This document shows positions 27,874 to 41,480 of a stretch of 64,000 bases of DNA, piece by piece (within the stretch, counting starts at the first letter, position 1; every line of letters starts with the position of its first letter). A model generated the notes under the pieces. It was given only the letters and a program-made list of their open reading frames with translations. It had not been told where the DNA came from and searched no databases. Origin of the DNA: Aquincola tertiaricarbonis (lineage in GTDB: Bacteria > Pseudomonadota > Gammaproteobacteria > Burkholderiales > Burkholderiaceae_C); assembly GCF_023573145.1 (NCBI RefSeq), contig NZ_CP097635.1, positions 930,001 through 994,000 on the forward strand, read 5' to 3'. Both the position numbers and the translations under genes were made by a program.

Positions 27874-29025
27874 TCAGGTGCCCGGCTGCAGCTCGATGCG
27901 CACTTCGCGGGCCTTGCCCTCTCGTTCGACGGACAAGGCGACGACGTCACCGACGCGCCGATCATCCAGTCGCGCGAGGAGGCCGGCCACACCCTCGATC
28001 GGCTTCCCATCGATGGCGGTAATGAGATCGCCGGGAACGATTCCCTCCTGCGTCGCGCGTATGCCAACCAGCCCCGCCCGCTGCGCGGCGGACCCCGATC
28101 GGACCGACAGCACGAACACGCCCTCGCGGCCGGTGATCGTCTGCAGCCGCTGGTTGAACTGCTCGTCCACCTCGATGCCCAGGGCCGGCCGCACGTACTT
28201 GCCGGACTTCACGAGCTGCGGCACGACGCGCATGACGGTGTCCACCGGCACGGAGAATCCGATGCCTGCCGACGCGCCGGACGGGCTGTAGATGGCGGTG
28301 TTGATGCCGATCAGCCGCCCGGCGGAGTCGAGCAGCGGGCCGCCCGAGTTGCCGGGGTTGATGGCAGCGTCGGTCTGGATCAGGTGCTCGATCGTGGGGC
28401 CGCCGGTCTCGCCCGGCAGGGAACGGTCGAGCGCCGAGACGATGCCCGTGGTCAGGGTCCAGTCCAGGCCGAAGGGGTTGCCGATGGCAAACACCTTCTG
28501 ACCCACCTTGAGGTCGGTGCTGGAGCCCACGGGCACTGGCGGCGGACGCTTGAAGCCGACGCCGATCTTGAGCACGGCGATGTCGTGAGCCGGGCTGGCG
28601 CCAACCAGGGCGGCCTGATAGTCGCGGCCATCGGCGAGCTTCACGGTTGCCGCGGAAGCGCCCTGGATCACGTGGAAGTTGGTGACGACATGCCCCGCGT
28701 CGTCCCAGATGAAGCCGGAGCCGGTGCCACGCGGCACGGAGAAGGTGTTGCGGCTCCAGACGTCCCGGACCAGCTGGGCCGTCGAGATGTAGACGACCGA
28801 ATCGCGCGACTTCTCGAAGAGTTCGATGGTCGTGCGTTCATCGGCAGCGAGGTCTCCGCGGGGGGTGACGGTTCGATCGGCAGCCTGGCGGGGGCTGAAC
28901 CATGCTTCGATGGCGGGCAGGAACTGCCACAGCAGCATGAGCGCCGCGACGCACGCGGCGACAACCAGCCAGCGCCGGAGAAACCGGTCTGGCAATGGGC
29001 GTCCGTACGGGTCTGGGTAAGCCAT
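27874..29025 (-). CDS. DegP/DegS-like trypsin-type serine protease with PDZ domain
   Basis: A 383-residue protease anchored by one N-terminal membrane segment (WLVVAACVAALMLLW). The catalytic triad is histidine in VVTNFHVIQG near 115, aspartate in AHDIAVLKI near 147 and serine in INPGNSGGPLL near 222. A C-terminal PDZ domain carries the GIRATQEGIVPGDLITAIDG segment. A single PDZ domain makes it DegS/HhoB-like in layout, although stress-locus copies are usually called degP. It would act on misfolded periplasmic proteins. It follows psiE by 108 bases on the same strand. Confidence 0.9.
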   Translation of the reverse strand: MAYPDPYGRPLPDRFLRRWLVVAACVAALMLLWQFLPAIEAWFSPRQAADRTVTPRGDLAADERTTIELFEKSRDSVVYISTAQLVRDVWSRNTFSVPRGTGSGFIWDDAGHVVTNFHVIQGASAATVKLADGRDYQAALVGASPAHDIAVLKIGVGFKRPPPVPVGSSTDLKVGQKVFAIGNPFGLDWTLTTGIVSALDRSLPGETGGPTIEHLIQTDAAINPGNSGGPLLDSAGRLIGINTAIYSPSGASAGIGFSVPVDTVMRVVPQLVKSGKYVRPALGIEVDEQFNQRLQTITGREGVFVLSVRSGSAAQRAGLVGIRATQEGIVPGDLITAIDGKPIEGVAGLLARLDDRRVGDVVALSVEREGKAREVRIELQPGT

Positions 29026-29133
29026 GGCATCCCTCCAGGTTTGTGGCTTGTGTATCGGATCGGAGTGGGCGGTGCGGTACCCGAGCCCTGCTGCGGCCCG
29101 GATCGGCGGTCGTCGTGGGGGTCACTCACTGCC

Positions 29134-29634
29134 TTACGTGGCGTCCTGGGCCATCCGGTCGTCGCGCTGCCGCAGCAGCCAGTAGGTCAGGCCCAGGGCC
29201 AGGACGGCGCCGGCCAGCGCGGCCACCTTGGCCGGGCTGGTGTCGGGATCGAGGACCACGAACTTGCGCGACAGCGCGATCAAGCCGATCAGGATAACGG
29301 TTTTGACCTGGATGATGCTGTCGCGGCGCATCGCCACGCGCACGATGGAATGCTTGAACTCCATCGCGATCAACAGCGTCATGATCATGCCGAACACGGT
29401 CTGGAACACCCGGTGGTCGAGCGGATTGAAGGCATCGATGACCAGCAGCCTGAAGACGATCTGCACCAACTGGAGCAGCGACACGACGATGATCACCGCG
29501 ATCACCGCCGACAGGATCACGGCGACGACCTGCTCGAAGCGCTCGTAGAAGTTCATCAGCGCCCATTCGTGGCGGAACTGCTGAAGTGGCGTTCTGGACC
29601 GGTCTTCCGCTTTCACTTTTCCCCTCCTTTCCAC
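29134..29634 (-). CDS. psiE: PsiE-family membrane protein
   Basis: A 166-residue protein with four likely membrane segments and the PsiE signature DHRVFQTVFGMIMTLLIAMEF followed by RDSIIQVKTVILIGLIALSRK. The biochemical role of PsiE (phosphate-starvation-inducible) is unknown, but it is a regular member of heat-resistance loci. It starts 19 bases after the thioredoxin stop and has a strong GGAGGGG ribosome site. Confidence 0.88.
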   Translation of the reverse strand: MERRGKVKAEDRSRTPLQQFRHEWALMNFYERFEQVVAVILSAVIAVIIVVSLLQLVQIVFRLLVIDAFNPLDHRVFQTVFGMIMTLLIAMEFKHSIVRVAMRRDSIIQVKTVILIGLIALSRKFVVLDPDTSPAKVAALAGAVLALGLTYWLLRQRDDRMAQDAT

Positions 29635-29653
29635 CCTGGTCTCCCCGAAGTGC

Positions 29654-30091
29654 TCAGCGCAGTTGCGCGGAGACCCAGCGTACGATGTCCTGCACTCCCA
29701 TGGCGCCAGACTGGCGCGCCACTTCCCGCCCTCCCCGGAACAGCACCAGGGTCGGGATGCTGCGAACGGAGAACTGGGCGCCGAGATGCGGCTCCTCTTC
29801 CGTGTTCACCTTGGCCAGCCTGACCCGCGGCTCCAGCAGGCGCGCCGCCTGCTGGAACTGAGGGGCCATCACCTTGCAGGGCCCGCACCACGGGGCCCAG
29901 AAGTCGACCACCAGCGGAATGTCGCTGCGCTCGAGGTGACGCGCAAACGTCGCCGCGGTCAGGTCGATGGGCCCGCCGGCGAAGAGCGTGTGCTGGCAGC
30001 GGCCGCAGTTGGGCCGGTCATCGAGTTTGGCGGTCGGCACGCGGTTGACGGACTGGCAGTGCGGGCAGACGATGTGGACGCTGTCGCTCAT
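29654..30091 (-). CDS. Zinc-ribbon thioredoxin (Trx2/TrxC type)
   Basis: A 145-residue thioredoxin. Residues 8-35 hold two CxxC pairs (CPHCQS, CGRC), the zinc ribbon of the TrxC type; the active site WCGPCK lies near residues 73-78 and the cis-proline loop in SIPTLVLF. It reduces disulfides in oxidised proteins in the cytosol. The ATG at 30091 overlaps the ftsH stop by 4 bases, which fixes the start and shows translational coupling. A thioredoxin at this place is typical of the transmissible stress-tolerance loci. Confidence 0.93.
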   Translation of the reverse strand: MSDSVHIVCPHCQSVNRVPTAKLDDRPNCGRCQHTLFAGGPIDLTAATFARHLERSDIPLVVDFWAPWCGPCKVMAPQFQQAARLLEPRVRLAKVNTEEEPHLGAQFSVRSIPTLVLFRGGREVARQSGAMGVQDIVRWVSAQLR

Positions 30092-31968
30092 GAGGCGGCT
30101 CCCAGGGGGCTGAGTTGCGTTAAGTCCCCTGTCGGGGCGGAGCGGTCGCCTGCCGCGGGCTGCAGCCCGCGGGTCAACAGGCGAATGTCGTTCTCGTCGA
30201 GCGTTTCCCGCGCCAGGAGCTCGCGGGCACATCGCTCGAGCACGTCGCGGTTGCGATCGAGGATCCGGTAGGCGCGTTCGAACACACCCATCACGATGTC
30301 GCGGATCGCCTGGTCGATGCGGGCCTGGGTCGACTCGGCCACCCGGCAGCCCCCGTGCGCGAGTTCGGGCACGTCGAGGAATCGCGGCCGCTGCGCCTCG
30401 TAGGCGATGTAGCCCAGGCCTTCGTCCATGCCGAAGCGCGTGATCATGTCGCGCGCGATGTCGGTCGCCCGCGCCAGGTCGTCCGCCGCGCCGGTGGACA
30501 GCTCGCCGAAGACGAGCTTCTCGGCGGCGCGGCCTCCCAGCAGCACGGCGATCTTGTGCTCCAGATCGGCGCGCGTCATTAGGAAGCGGTCCTCCGTGGG
30601 GCGTTGCAGCGTGTAGCCGAGCGCGCCGATGCCGCGAGGGATGATCGAGATCTTGTGCACCGGGTCGGTCCCCGGCAGGGCCAGCGCCACGAGCGCGTGC
30701 CCCATCTCGTGGTAAGCCACGGTCTCGCGCTCCTTCGGGTTGAGCACGCGGTTCCTCTTCTCGAGGCCGGCGACGATGCGTTCGATGGCGGCGGTGAAGT
30801 CCTGCAGTTCGACGGCCGCTGCCTTGCGCCGCGTCGCTGCCAGTGCCGCCTCGTTGACCAGGTTCGCGAGATCGGCGCCGGAGAATCCCGTCGTCAGCGC
30901 GGCGACCTGTTCGAGGTCAACGTTCGTTGCCAGCGTGACCTTCCGGGCGTGAACCTTGAGGATGGCGAGCCGGCCCTTCTTGTCGGGCCGGTCCACCAGC
31001 ACCTGGCGGTCGAAGCGGCCGGCGCGCAGCAGGGCCTGGTCGAGGATCTCCGGGCGATTGGTCGCGGCGAGCATGATCAGTCCGACCGAGCTGTCGAAGC
31101 CGTCCATCTCGGTGAGCAGCTGGTTGAGCGTCTGTTCGCGCTCGTCGTGACCGCCGATGGGCCCGCCCACGCCCCGCGCACGGCCGAGCGCATCGAGTTC
31201 GTCGATGAAGATGATGGCCGGCGCCTGGCTGCGGGCCTGCTCGAACAGGTCGCGCACGCGCGCCGCGCCGACGCCGACGAACATCTCGACGAACTCCGAG
31301 CCGGAGATGGAGAAGAACGGCACGCCGGCCTCGCCGGCCACGGCCTTGGCCAGCAGCGTCTTGCCCGTGCCGGGCGGCCCGACCAGCAGCACGCCCTTGG
31401 GAATCCGTGCTCCGAGGCGGCCGTAGTCCTGCGGGTGCTTGAGGAACTCGACGATCTCGACCAGTTCCGCCTTGGCCTCGTCCACGCCGGCGACATCCGC
31501 GAAGGTCACGCCGGTGTTCTTCTCGACGAACACCTTGGCCCGGCTCTTGCCGATGTTCAGGAAACCGCCCATGCCCTGCTTCTCCGCAAACCGGCGGAAC
31601 AGGAAGAACCAGACGCCGAAGAACGCCACGGCCGGAAGGATCCACGACAGGATGTCGCGCAGCCACGTGCTCTCCACCACGCGCGCATACGGGACGTCGT
31701 ACTTCGACAGGCGCTCGGCCAGATCGGGCTCGACCCGGGTCGCGACGATCGTGGTCTTGCCGCGACCGTCCGGCGACTTCAGGCGCCCGGTCACGGTGCG
31801 GTCCGACACCAGCACCTCGGCGACGCGGCCTTCGGCCAGGGCCTTCTCGAACTCGCTGTAGGGCACGGGCTCGACGGTCTTCGCGGCCTGCCAGTAGTTC
31901 TGCAGCATCAGCAGCAGCATCAGGGCCACGATCCAGTAGCCGACGTTCCATTGATCCTTCTTCTCCAT
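30088..31968 (-). CDS. ftsH: ATP-dependent zinc metalloprotease FtsH (locus-specific copy)
   Basis: A 626-residue membrane AAA+ protease with two membrane segments ([13 protein letters not shown] near 15; [15 protein letters not shown] near 115), Walker A GPPGTGKT near 205, Walker [12 protein letters not shown], the second region of homology [13 protein letters not shown], and the zinc site HEMGH near 425. It degrades misfolded membrane and cytosolic proteins. The cluster position between the phospholipase-D-type gene and thioredoxin, and the divergence expected from a housekeeping FtsH, suggest the horizontally carried type reported in stress-tolerance islands. A chromosomal ftsH would be elsewhere. 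Confidence 0.93.
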   Translation of the reverse strand: MEKKDQWNVGYWIVALMLLLMLQNYWQAAKTVEPVPYSEFEKALAEGRVAEVLVSDRTVTGRLKSPDGRGKTTIVATRVEPDLAERLSKYDVPYARVVESTWLRDILSWILPAVAFFGVWFFLFRRFAEKQGMGGFLNIGKSRAKVFVEKNTGVTFADVAGVDEAKAELVEIVEFLKHPQDYGRLGARIPKGVLLVGPPGTGKTLLAKAVAGEAGVPFFSISGSEFVEMFVGVGAARVRDLFEQARSQAPAIIFIDELDALGRARGVGGPIGGHDEREQTLNQLLTEMDGFDSSVGLIMLAATNRPEILDQALLRAGRFDRQVLVDRPDKKGRLAILKVHARKVTLATNVDLEQVAALTTGFSGADLANLVNEAALAATRRKAAAVELQDFTAAIERIVAGLEKRNRVLNPKERETVAYHEMGHALVALALPGTDPVHKISIIPRGIGALGYTLQRPTEDRFLMTRADLEHKIAVLLGGRAAEKLVFGELSTGAADDLARATDIARDMITRFGMDEGLGYIAYEAQRPRFLDVPELAHGGCRVAESTQARIDQAIRDIVMGVFERAYRILDRNRDVLERCARELLARETLDENDIRLLTRGLQPAAGDRSAPTGDLTQLSPLGAAS

Positions 31969-31995
31969 GGCGGGGGTCCTCGACGTGGGCTGTGG

Positions 31996-33437
31996 CTAGA
32001 GAACGGGCGTGAAGAGGCGGGCGATGCCGTCGCGCAGCTTGACGGCAAGCGGCTGGGCGCGCAGAGCCGCCGACGCGACGGGCCGGGATTCCTCGCGCAC
32101 CGCGTCGAAGGCCGCCTCCAGGCGCGCACAGAGCGAGGGGTCGTAGACCTCCACGTTGAACTCGAAGTTGAGCCGCAGGCTGCGTGCGTCCCAGTTGGCC
32201 GAGCCCAGGCAGCACCACAGGCCGTCGACCAGCATCAGCTTCGTGTGGTCGAAAGGCCCCGGGCGTTCGAAGATGCGGGCGCCGTGCTCCAGCACCTGCC
32301 AGTAGTGGGCACGCGCCGCCCACTGCACGGCAGGGTGGTCGCTGTGCTGCGGTGTCAGCAGGTCGATCCGCACGCCGCGCAAGGCGGCCGTGTTCAGGGC
32401 GGCGATCAAGGGCTGGTCGGGGACGAAGTAGGGTGTCCAGATGCGCACGGTGCGCCGCGCCGCGCTCAGGGCGCCCATGAAGGTCCAGCGCAACCTGTCC
32501 ATCGTTTCGTCGGGGCCGGCCTCGATGCCGCGGGCCCAGCTCGTTCCCGCCTCGCTGCCCGGCGTGGGGGCGGCGCCGAAGAAGTCGGCATCCAGCCGCT
32601 CTTCCGTGGTGTCGAACCAGTCGCGGACGAAGGTCTGCACCAGGTGCCGGACCACCGGGCCCTCCAGCCGGAAGTGCAGGTCGTGGCACGCCTGCTCCGG
32701 CGCCTCGGGCCGCCAGTAGGGGCCGAAGATGTTCATGCCGCCGGTGAAGCCCACCGTACCGTCCACGACGAAGAGCTTGCGGTGGTTGCGCAAGTGCGCG
32801 GCATGCAGCCGCGCCGGGATGAGCGTCGGGTTGAAGGAAGCGACCCGCCCGACGGACCCTCGCAAGGCGGCGTAGGCGCTCCAGGGCAGCAGGCGCGCAT
32901 AGACATCGTCGATCAGCACCCGCACGCGCACGCCTCGCGCATGCGCGCGCTGCAGCGCCTCGACGAAGGCCTGGCCGATGCTGCGTCCATCGAAGATGTA
33001 GGACGCGAGTGCAACGCTGTGCCGCGCTGCGTCGATGTCTGCGAGCATCGCAGGGTAGGCCTGCGCACCGTCGAACAGCGGGGTGATGCGATTGCCTTCC
33101 GTCAACGGCAGTCCGGTGGCACGGCCGACCAATCGCGCCAGGCCGGCCAGCGCGTCCGGCAGGTCCGGCGGCACCGCGGTCGGGGCCGTTGCGCAAGGGG
33201 CCGCCCGCGCGCCCGAGAGCCTGCGCGCCCGCCGCTGGTAGCGGTTGATGCCGAAGAACAGGTACAGCAGCGCCCCGCCGAGCGGCAGCAGGCCGATCAG
33301 CAGCACCCACAGCGTGGCGGACCGCGGGTCGCGCTTGTAGACCACGGCATGACCCGCCGCGGCGAGCGCCGCGGACAGCGACAGCGCCGTGGCTGCCCAT
33401 GCCATCCCGTCCGGGATCGACATGACAGCCTGGCCCC

Positions 33438-33441
<4 letters not shown>
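31996..33441 (-). CDS. Phospholipase D-family cardiolipin synthase-like protein
   Basis: A 481-residue protein with two N-terminal membrane segments (MAWAATALSLSAALAAAG; LWVLLIGLLPLGGALLYLFFG) and two HKD active sites: HLRNHRKLFVVDG near 218 and FDHTKLMLVDG near 393, each followed by a GG or SN pair (FTGGMN, LGSANWD). This is the layout of cardiolipin synthases. The start overlaps the clpG stop by 4 bases. A membrane lipid enzyme inside a protein-quality-control operon is unusual compared with the enterobacterial versions and may stabilise membranes under heat or disinfectant stress; that role is inferred. Confidence 0.9.
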
Positions 33442-36293
<2,852 letters not shown>

Positions 36294-36360
36294 CCCGGTG
36301 CTCCGCAGGATTGTGAAACCGGCAGGCCGTCGCATCTCGCGACGCCGCGCCCCGTGATCA

Positions 36361-36375
36361 GATTGCGCCGCAATC
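36361..36375. promoter_or_regulatory. Short perfect inverted repeat between hsp20 and clpG
   Basis: GATTGC-GCC-GCAATC is a perfect 6-bp inverted repeat with a 3-base centre in the 99-base gap between hsp20 and clpG. It could be a weak hairpin that tunes readthrough, or an operator. No protein can be assigned. Confidence 0.35.
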
Positions 36376-36392
36376 GCGGCACAAAGTCTACC

Positions 36393-36959
36393 TCATTTCT
36401 CGATCGGAATCGCTCGACCCTGCCGGGGCGCGTTCCCTTCGCGCTTGTCGATCGTGATGGTGAGCACCCCGTTCTTGAATGAGGCCCGGATCGACTCCTG
36501 GTTGGCGTCCTGCGGAAGGTTCAGCGCGCGCTGGAAACTGCCGTACGAGCGTTCCACACGGTGGAAGCCGCCTTCCTTCTTCTCCTGCTCCTGGCGCTTC
36601 TCGCCGCGGACCGTCAGGACATCGTCGTCGAGCGAGATCTGGATGTCCTTCTGCTCCACGCCCGGCACCTCCAGGGAAATCGTGTACTGCTTGTCGGTCT
36701 CTTGGATGTCGAGCGCCGGCTTCAGCATGGCCGGCCAGTCGGCAGGCTGCGGTACCGAGAGCGCCGGAAAGCCGAAGCCGCGAAACGCGTCATCGAACAG
36801 GCGATCAATCTCGCGGTGCAGTTGCAGGATCGGGCTCACCGGCCCGCCGCTCGCCGACACTTCGGCTCGCGGCGCGGGCAGCGAGGACGTCGTCCGGTTG
36901 TCCTCCTGCTCCTTCTTGAACCAGTTCCAGGGGGCCCACTTCTTCAGGTCCAGTTCCAT
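36393..36959 (-). CDS. Small heat shock protein Hsp20 (stress-locus type)
   Basis: A 188-residue Hsp20 with a basic, tryptophan-rich N-terminus (LKKWAPWNWFKKEQED), an alpha-crystallin domain at about residues 80-170 (ETDKQYTISLEVPGVEQKDI, VLTVRGEKR, RVERSYGSFQRALNLP) and the C-terminal GVLTITIDKRE. It binds unfolding proteins for later rescue by ClpG. The ATG at 36959 has GGAGG five bases upstream; a longer frame to 36989 lacks one. It is the first gene of the stress operon, which fits with a shared promoter upstream at about 37000-37100, though I could not identify a clear sigma-32 site. Confidence 0.94.
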   Translation of the reverse strand: MELDLKKWAPWNWFKKEQEDNRTTSSLPAPRAEVSASGGPVSPILQLHREIDRLFDDAFRGFGFPALSVPQPADWPAMLKPALDIQETDKQYTISLEVPGVEQKDIQISLDDDVLTVRGEKRQEQEKKEGGFHRVERSYGSFQRALNLPQDANQESIRASFKNGVLTITIDKREGNAPRQGRAIPIEK

Positions 36960-37330
36960 AACGACCTCCAATGAATTGATCAAACCCAATTGCCGGTGCA
37001 GCGAACGCAGAAGCGTTCAGCCGACGGGGAGCCCTGGTCAACACCTATCGACAGCCGCCCACTTAACAGTCAAATTGAGCGTACCCTTTGGAAATGCTGA
37101 GTGACTTGTGCAGGATCACGGAAATGGGTCGTGAGTACAAGTCCGGATGTCGAAGAGCGGGCACTCACGCATCGCGGTGCCGGTAGGATCGCAGCCTTCG
37201 GAATGCGGCGCCCCGCACAGCAGTTCCGCCCCGCTGAAGCCGAATGACTTAGCCCATTTCGCCTATGACCAGTCAGCAGAGTGAGCCACGCGCTGACCCT
37301 ATTGGCAACAACCAGCACACCTGCCCACTT
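36960..37330. other. Upstream region of the stress operon; no gene
   Basis: No coding frame with family features. It should contain the promoter for hsp20-clpG-cls-ftsH-trx-psiE-degP but no clear -35/-10 or heat-shock consensus stands out. Confidence 0.4.
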
Positions 37331-37435
37331 TGAAATTGAGGTCGTCGAACTGCGCCTCACCGATCGCGGCGGCGCTCTCACTCCGTTGCGCCGCCCTGCT
37401 TCATCCATGTGCCCAGAGGCGCGAGCGCGGGAAGC
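37331..37435 (-). pseudogene. Short decayed fragment of a Tn3-family tnpA
   Basis: About 100 bp that align with the interior of the second tnpA (39385-39490): both contain the stretch GAGGTCGNNGAANTGCG, the identical run CTCACCGATCGCGGCGGCG and GGCGCGAGCGCGGG. Small insertions and deletions break the frame. It is a separate remnant from the larger tnpA copy at 38159-40540, so at least one earlier Tn3 element or duplication existed here. Confidence 0.7.
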
Positions 37436-37445
37436 CGGCCGGGGC

Positions 37446-37967
37446 CAAGTTCAACCGTCAATTTCGCCCGTTGAGGCACTGCTCCCCGCGTGGGCCAAGA
37501 GCCGCCGGTAGACCAACTGGGCATGTTGAATGCCGATCGACCGCATGTGCCAGAACCTGAGTTTATAGAGGCTGGATGATTGCCCGAGGTTGGCGGATCG
37601 CGCGAAATGCCCGTGAAGAGCTGCTAACGGCATTGCCCCGGCGGGCGCACGGGGCACGGCGGCATGGTACGGCTCATAGAGCTTCCAGTATTGCACCGTG
37701 GCGCAGCGCAGGCCGGCCAGGGCCCACTGCCCAGCGTGAGCCCCGGGTCACTCGTCATCAGGGCACAAGCACGAACTTCAGCGAAGGCATGGATCTGCGC
37801 GCGGACTGCCGCAGCCCGGTACTGACCTTGGACACGCCCCAAAGGTGGGAAATGGGCAGGTATTTGGTAACGACAGGTAAGCCGATCCGCTGCACTCGAG
37901 TGCCCCGTTTTGGCGAGAGCCAAGGGGCATCCGTGCACGCCGGTTTGGGCGCCGATGCAGCTCGGAG
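37446..37967. other. Unassigned stretch between Tn3 remnants
   Basis: Several short open frames but none with a recognisable family or a good start. I see nothing certain here. Confidence 0.4.
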
Positions 37968-38084
37968 AGGGAAACCGCTACTTTTTGCACCGATCCCAAG
38001 GATAGCCATTTGGCCGGAACGCAGTAAGTCATTGATTCGTTTAAGCGCGGATTTCGAAACCGCTTCTTCTGCACCGATCCCATG
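37968..38084. repeat. Direct repeat pair at 85-bp spacing: probable Tn3-type end
   Basis: GAAACCGCTACTTTTTGCAC (37971 on) continues to CGATCCCA at 37998; a second copy at 38056-38082 reads GAAACCGCTTCTTCTGCACC and ends CGATCCCA. The offset is 85 bp, the same as the inner/outer pair at 17064/17149 and 41481/41566. The outer copy is preceded by GGG (37969-37971), and the segment GGGAAACCGCTACTTTTTGC resembles the GGGGTAATCGTATCTTTCC ends. I take it as the left end of the second Tn3-type element; moderate certainty. Confidence 0.55.
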
Positions 38085-38158
38085 GCGAGGTAGCTGGCGC
38101 GGGGGGCGGAGCTGAACCGTCGCAGAGGGCCCGGCCAGCTCGGCCCAGTTCCGCCCAT

Positions 38159-40540
38159 TCAAGCGCGCCTGCGCTGTGGCTGCTGGCGCTGCAGGAGCGT
38201 GGCCGCGTGCCGCTCGATCCCAAAGGACAGGGTCCCCCGAAAGTTGATGTTCCCGAACTGCACCGGCCCCATGCGGCGGATCCAGGCCTCTTCGACTGGC
38301 TGCTTCTCCTTGCGCCGCCGGTCGACGACTCCCTGCATCTTCATGGTGTTCCAGGCGATGACTATATTGGTCAGCAGGGCGTGCGAGCCCGAGATGGCGC
38401 GCATCTCGTCGCCCCGGCGGCCGCGCTCCGGGAGCAGCCGGCCATGAAAGATGGCGCGCTGCAGCTGGTGCACCGATTCGCCCCGGTTGAGCAGGGTATG
38501 AATCTCTCGACGGAAGTCCGGGTTGCTGAAGAAGTCGCACAGGTAGAGCGTGCGCAGCAGGCGGCCCAGGTGGTCAGCGGCCTTGTGCAGGGGAGCGCCT
38601 TGGGCCGCGCTGCCCATGCGCTCCAGCACCAGCTTTGCAGAGATCCGCCCCGTTCGGATTGAGGCGACCAGGCGCAGCAGTTCATCCCAGCCTTTGACGA
38701 TCGCTCGCTTGGACACGTCGCAGAGGGCGGCCGTGCGGACTGCCGCCGGTACCGCCATCCCTCGCGGCAGGAACAGGCGCCGCTCGGAGAGATTGCGCAG
38801 CTGAGGGCACAGATCGAAGCCCAGCAGCTTGGCCACCGTCATCGCGACGTTGGTGTAGCCATGCGTATCGACCGCCAGCAGCGACAGCTTGATGCCGTCC
38901 TCGACGCGGGCGTTGTGCTGCTCCACGCCTTCGAGCGCGGCGCCGGCCTGGCGCTCGTTGAGCACGATCGGCTGGTCATAGATGACGCCGTAGGTGCTGA
39001 GCACATGGGTGTAGAAGCCCACGGCGTAGGTGCGCCGGCGCGGGTCGATGCGGGCGCTGAAGAGGTGCTTGGAGGCATCCAAGGCCATCATGTCGGCCCG
39101 AGGCCTTGTCGGCCTTGCCCCAGAGTTCGGCGATCGGAAAGCGGCGCTGGAAGGCGACGACCCGCTCGTTGGCGCGGCGCAGCCGCCCCTGGGCTTCAAG
39201 TGCGCGCATGGCGGCCGTGACATGGGCGGCCTCCAGACCGGGCACCATGGCGGCGACTCCCTTGGCGTCGTTCTCCGTGCCATGGGCCAGCAAGGCACCG
39301 TAGCAGCCGAGCAGCTCTTGGATCGAACCGGGCTTGCGGCCCAGCAGCACTTCGCTGAAGCCAACGTGCACATCCACTTCGACGATGAGGTCGCTGAATT
39401 GCGTCTCACCGATCGCGGCGGCGATCAACTCTCGGTTGCGCCGCACCTCGTCATCCACTTCCAGCGGCGCGAGCGCGGGCAGGCGGAACTCTCCCTGCGC
39501 ATCGATTTCCACGCCACCCCCCTCGATCGCCTCGGCCAGGCCGCGCAGGCCGACCTCCAGATTGGCGTTCAAGCGTTCGAGGAACTTCTTCCGATCGGTC
39601 GTCAGGCTCAGGGCGCTGATCAGCTGGCTGCGCTCCTTCTTCCATTGCGCGGGCGGGATGAGCATCTCCTCCCGGTTGCGGTACTCCTGGCTGTGATTGA
39701 TCCAGAGCCGCCCGGCGCGCAGGTCCCGGCGGACCGAGACCAGGGTGCAGGCGCGCAGCGCTGCCAGCGCGCGTACGCGGTTGGGGTCGCTCAGCAATGC
39801 GTGCCAGGTCGGATCGGCCTGACCCAGATCGAAGTCCCTCGGCAACTCCCTGGCGTTGCCCTCGCGAAGCGCGCGCAGCACGCCGACCAGTTTGAGCGAG
39901 GCCGTGGCGACATGGCCCTGGATGTCCAGCCCGACCAGCGCATTGAGCAAGGCGGAAACTCTTGCCGCGTCGTCCACCAGGCCTTGGCGCACCAGGGCGG
40001 CCCGACTGAAGCGCTGCTCGCTTTCATGGGCGGGTAGCAGTTGCTTGGGGGCCGCGATCTTCTGCTCGTCGGCCTGGTCCTCACCATGGACGATCGCGCG
40101 GATCTGGTTCTGGCGCTCGCGGTAGTGCGTCAGGCCGCGAGTCTGTTTGGCTTGCACGCGTACGGTGGCATGCCGCATCAGGTCGCTGATGCGACGCGCG
40201 GCCATGAACAGCTCCGTGTCGGTCAAGTTCAGCAGGGTCATGCGAAGGAAGCAGACCACTTCCAAGGCTTGCGAGTCGGGCTTGAGGCGCCTGGTTTCGA
40301 TGGGCGGTCGGTTGACGACTCCTTGGCCGTAGGCGCGCATTCGGGGTCCCGATAGGCCTTCCAAGGTCCAGTCATGCACGCCAAGCTGTTTCAGGTAGCT
40401 GATCTTGTTGGTCACCTCGGCAAGGCCGCTCGGGCTGTGCTTACCGACGGAGCCTTTGAGCCACTCCAGCACCGAGCCGCCACCCCGGCCACGGCGCTTG
40501 CTATGCACGGCCGCCAGCAGCCGGGTGAGCTGCTCATCCG
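38159..40540 (-). pseudogene. tnpA: Second Tn3-family tnpA, 5'-truncated and frameshifted
   Basis: Related to but clearly different from the tnpA at 21252-24191. The N-terminal ~200 codons are missing: the frame begins in homology at LSDEQLTRLLAAVHSK near 40540, where it meets a recombinase tail on the other strand. Near 39097 one extra G (TCGGGCC in place of TCGGCC) shifts the frame in the segment that should read KASADMMALD. The catalytic parts survive in pieces: ALDASKHLFSARID, LLAVDTHGYTNV and LNRGESVHQLQ. It cannot make a whole transposase. Both faults suggest age compared with the intact copy. Confidence 0.92.
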
Positions 40541-40541
40541 A

Positions 40542-40805
40542 CAGCTGATGAAGCGGTTCTTCAGCACTGCAGCCGACGTCGTGGAGGAAGGCACCCCGGC
40601 CCTCGCCGAGAAGTTGCGGCAGGCCACGCCGCACTGGACGAGGCACACGCATGCCACGCACCTCCTCCAAGGTGGCGCCGAGCTGACAACGGTGCGCGAC
40701 AACCTGCGGCTCGCCTCGCTGGCCACGACCTCGATGTACCTGCACACCGACGATGCGCGGCGCGCCAAGCAGGTGGCCGATCGGTTCGCGGCGCCGCGGT
40801 CGTAG
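40542..40805 (+). pseudogene. C-terminal fragment of a tyrosine recombinase
   Basis: The frame reads LMKRFFSTAADVVEEGTPAL, then PHWTRHTHATH (catalytic histidine-arginine box) and TTSMYLHTDDARRAKQ with the catalytic tyrosine, ending at 40805. It matches the end of the recombinase at 17183-18867 but reads through the point where that gene is frameshifted. The upstream 400 codons are gone, replaced by the tnpA remnant on the opposite strand. The joint at about 40541 is a deletion or inversion point. Confidence 0.88.
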
Positions 40806-40841
40806 CCTACAGTCGTCTCGCCTTCACACACCCTGCTAGCC

Positions 40842-41426
40842 ATGCCGCCCATCACCTGCGATGCCTGCCGTCAGCCGGCTGCCGACCACGACGTCGTGAA
40901 CTACGGGTCGATGGAGGCCGGCTACCAGCGGCTCTGCGGCCGATGCTTCAACGAGGCCGCCGCCACCCGACTCGGGCTGCAGGGGTTCGAGCACGTGGCG
41001 TTCGAGCCCATCCGCATGCTCGACGGGCGCGGGGCAGGGCACGAGTTCCGGTTTCGCACCCGGCTGTTCGGGCAAGGGGTGGCGATCGACGCCTTTGAGC
41101 TGCGCGATGGCTGCCCGGCCGGGTATCGGTTTCAGGTGATCGGGGAGCCTGACGACGAGCCGCTGGAACTACTGGGCAAGCTGATCGGCAAGATGCGCCG
41201 AGCATTGGCTCTCACGCATCTGGATGACACCGACCACGGGCTGCAGGTGAACGATGGCTTGGTGCTGCGGGGGACCGTCGACAGCGATCCCGAGGAGGAT
41301 CATCGTGTGCCGATGGTCATAGTCGATGGCCGTGAGATCTCCTGGGACGAACTTGGACGGATGGTGGCGACCTTCGAGGGCTGGCAGTTCAGGCTGGAGT
41401 TTCGCGACCGGAGCGACGAGGTCTGA
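40842..41426 (+). CDS. Small zinc-ribbon protein, transposon cargo (hypothetical)
   Basis: A 194-residue protein starting with CDACRQPAADHDVVN and CGRCFNEA, two CxxC pairs that likely bind zinc, then a mixed alpha/beta region with EPIRMLDGRGAGHEFRFRT and DGREISWDELGRM. I recognise it only as a conserved hypothetical (DUF7686/DUF7713-like) often found in accessory DNA. It lies 36 bases behind the recombinase tail and 55 bases before the inner repeat of the right end, so it belongs to the second Tn3-type element. No function can be assigned. Confidence 0.7.
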   Translation: MPPITCDACRQPAADHDVVNYGSMEAGYQRLCGRCFNEAAATRLGLQGFEHVAFEPIRMLDGRGAGHEFRFRTRLFGQGVAIDAFELRDGCPAGYRFQVIGEPDDEPLELLGKLIGKMRRALALTHLDDTDHGLQVNDGLVLRGTVDSDPEEDHRVPMVIVDGREISWDELGRMVATFEGWQFRLEFRDRSDEV

Positions 41427-41480
41427 CCGGGTCGATCGCGTGAGACCGCGTGGTCCGGCCTCCCAGGGGCGCCCGAGACG

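Noticed and set aside
37000..37100. A sigma-32 heat-shock promoter ahead of hsp20
   Set aside because: TTGACC occurs, but no matching CCCCAT-type -10 at proper spacing could be read with confidence.
37451..37696. Small minus-strand open frame (81 codons) between Tn3 remnants
   Set aside because: No homologue recognised, no clear ribosome site and located in decayed DNA. Not supported as a gene.
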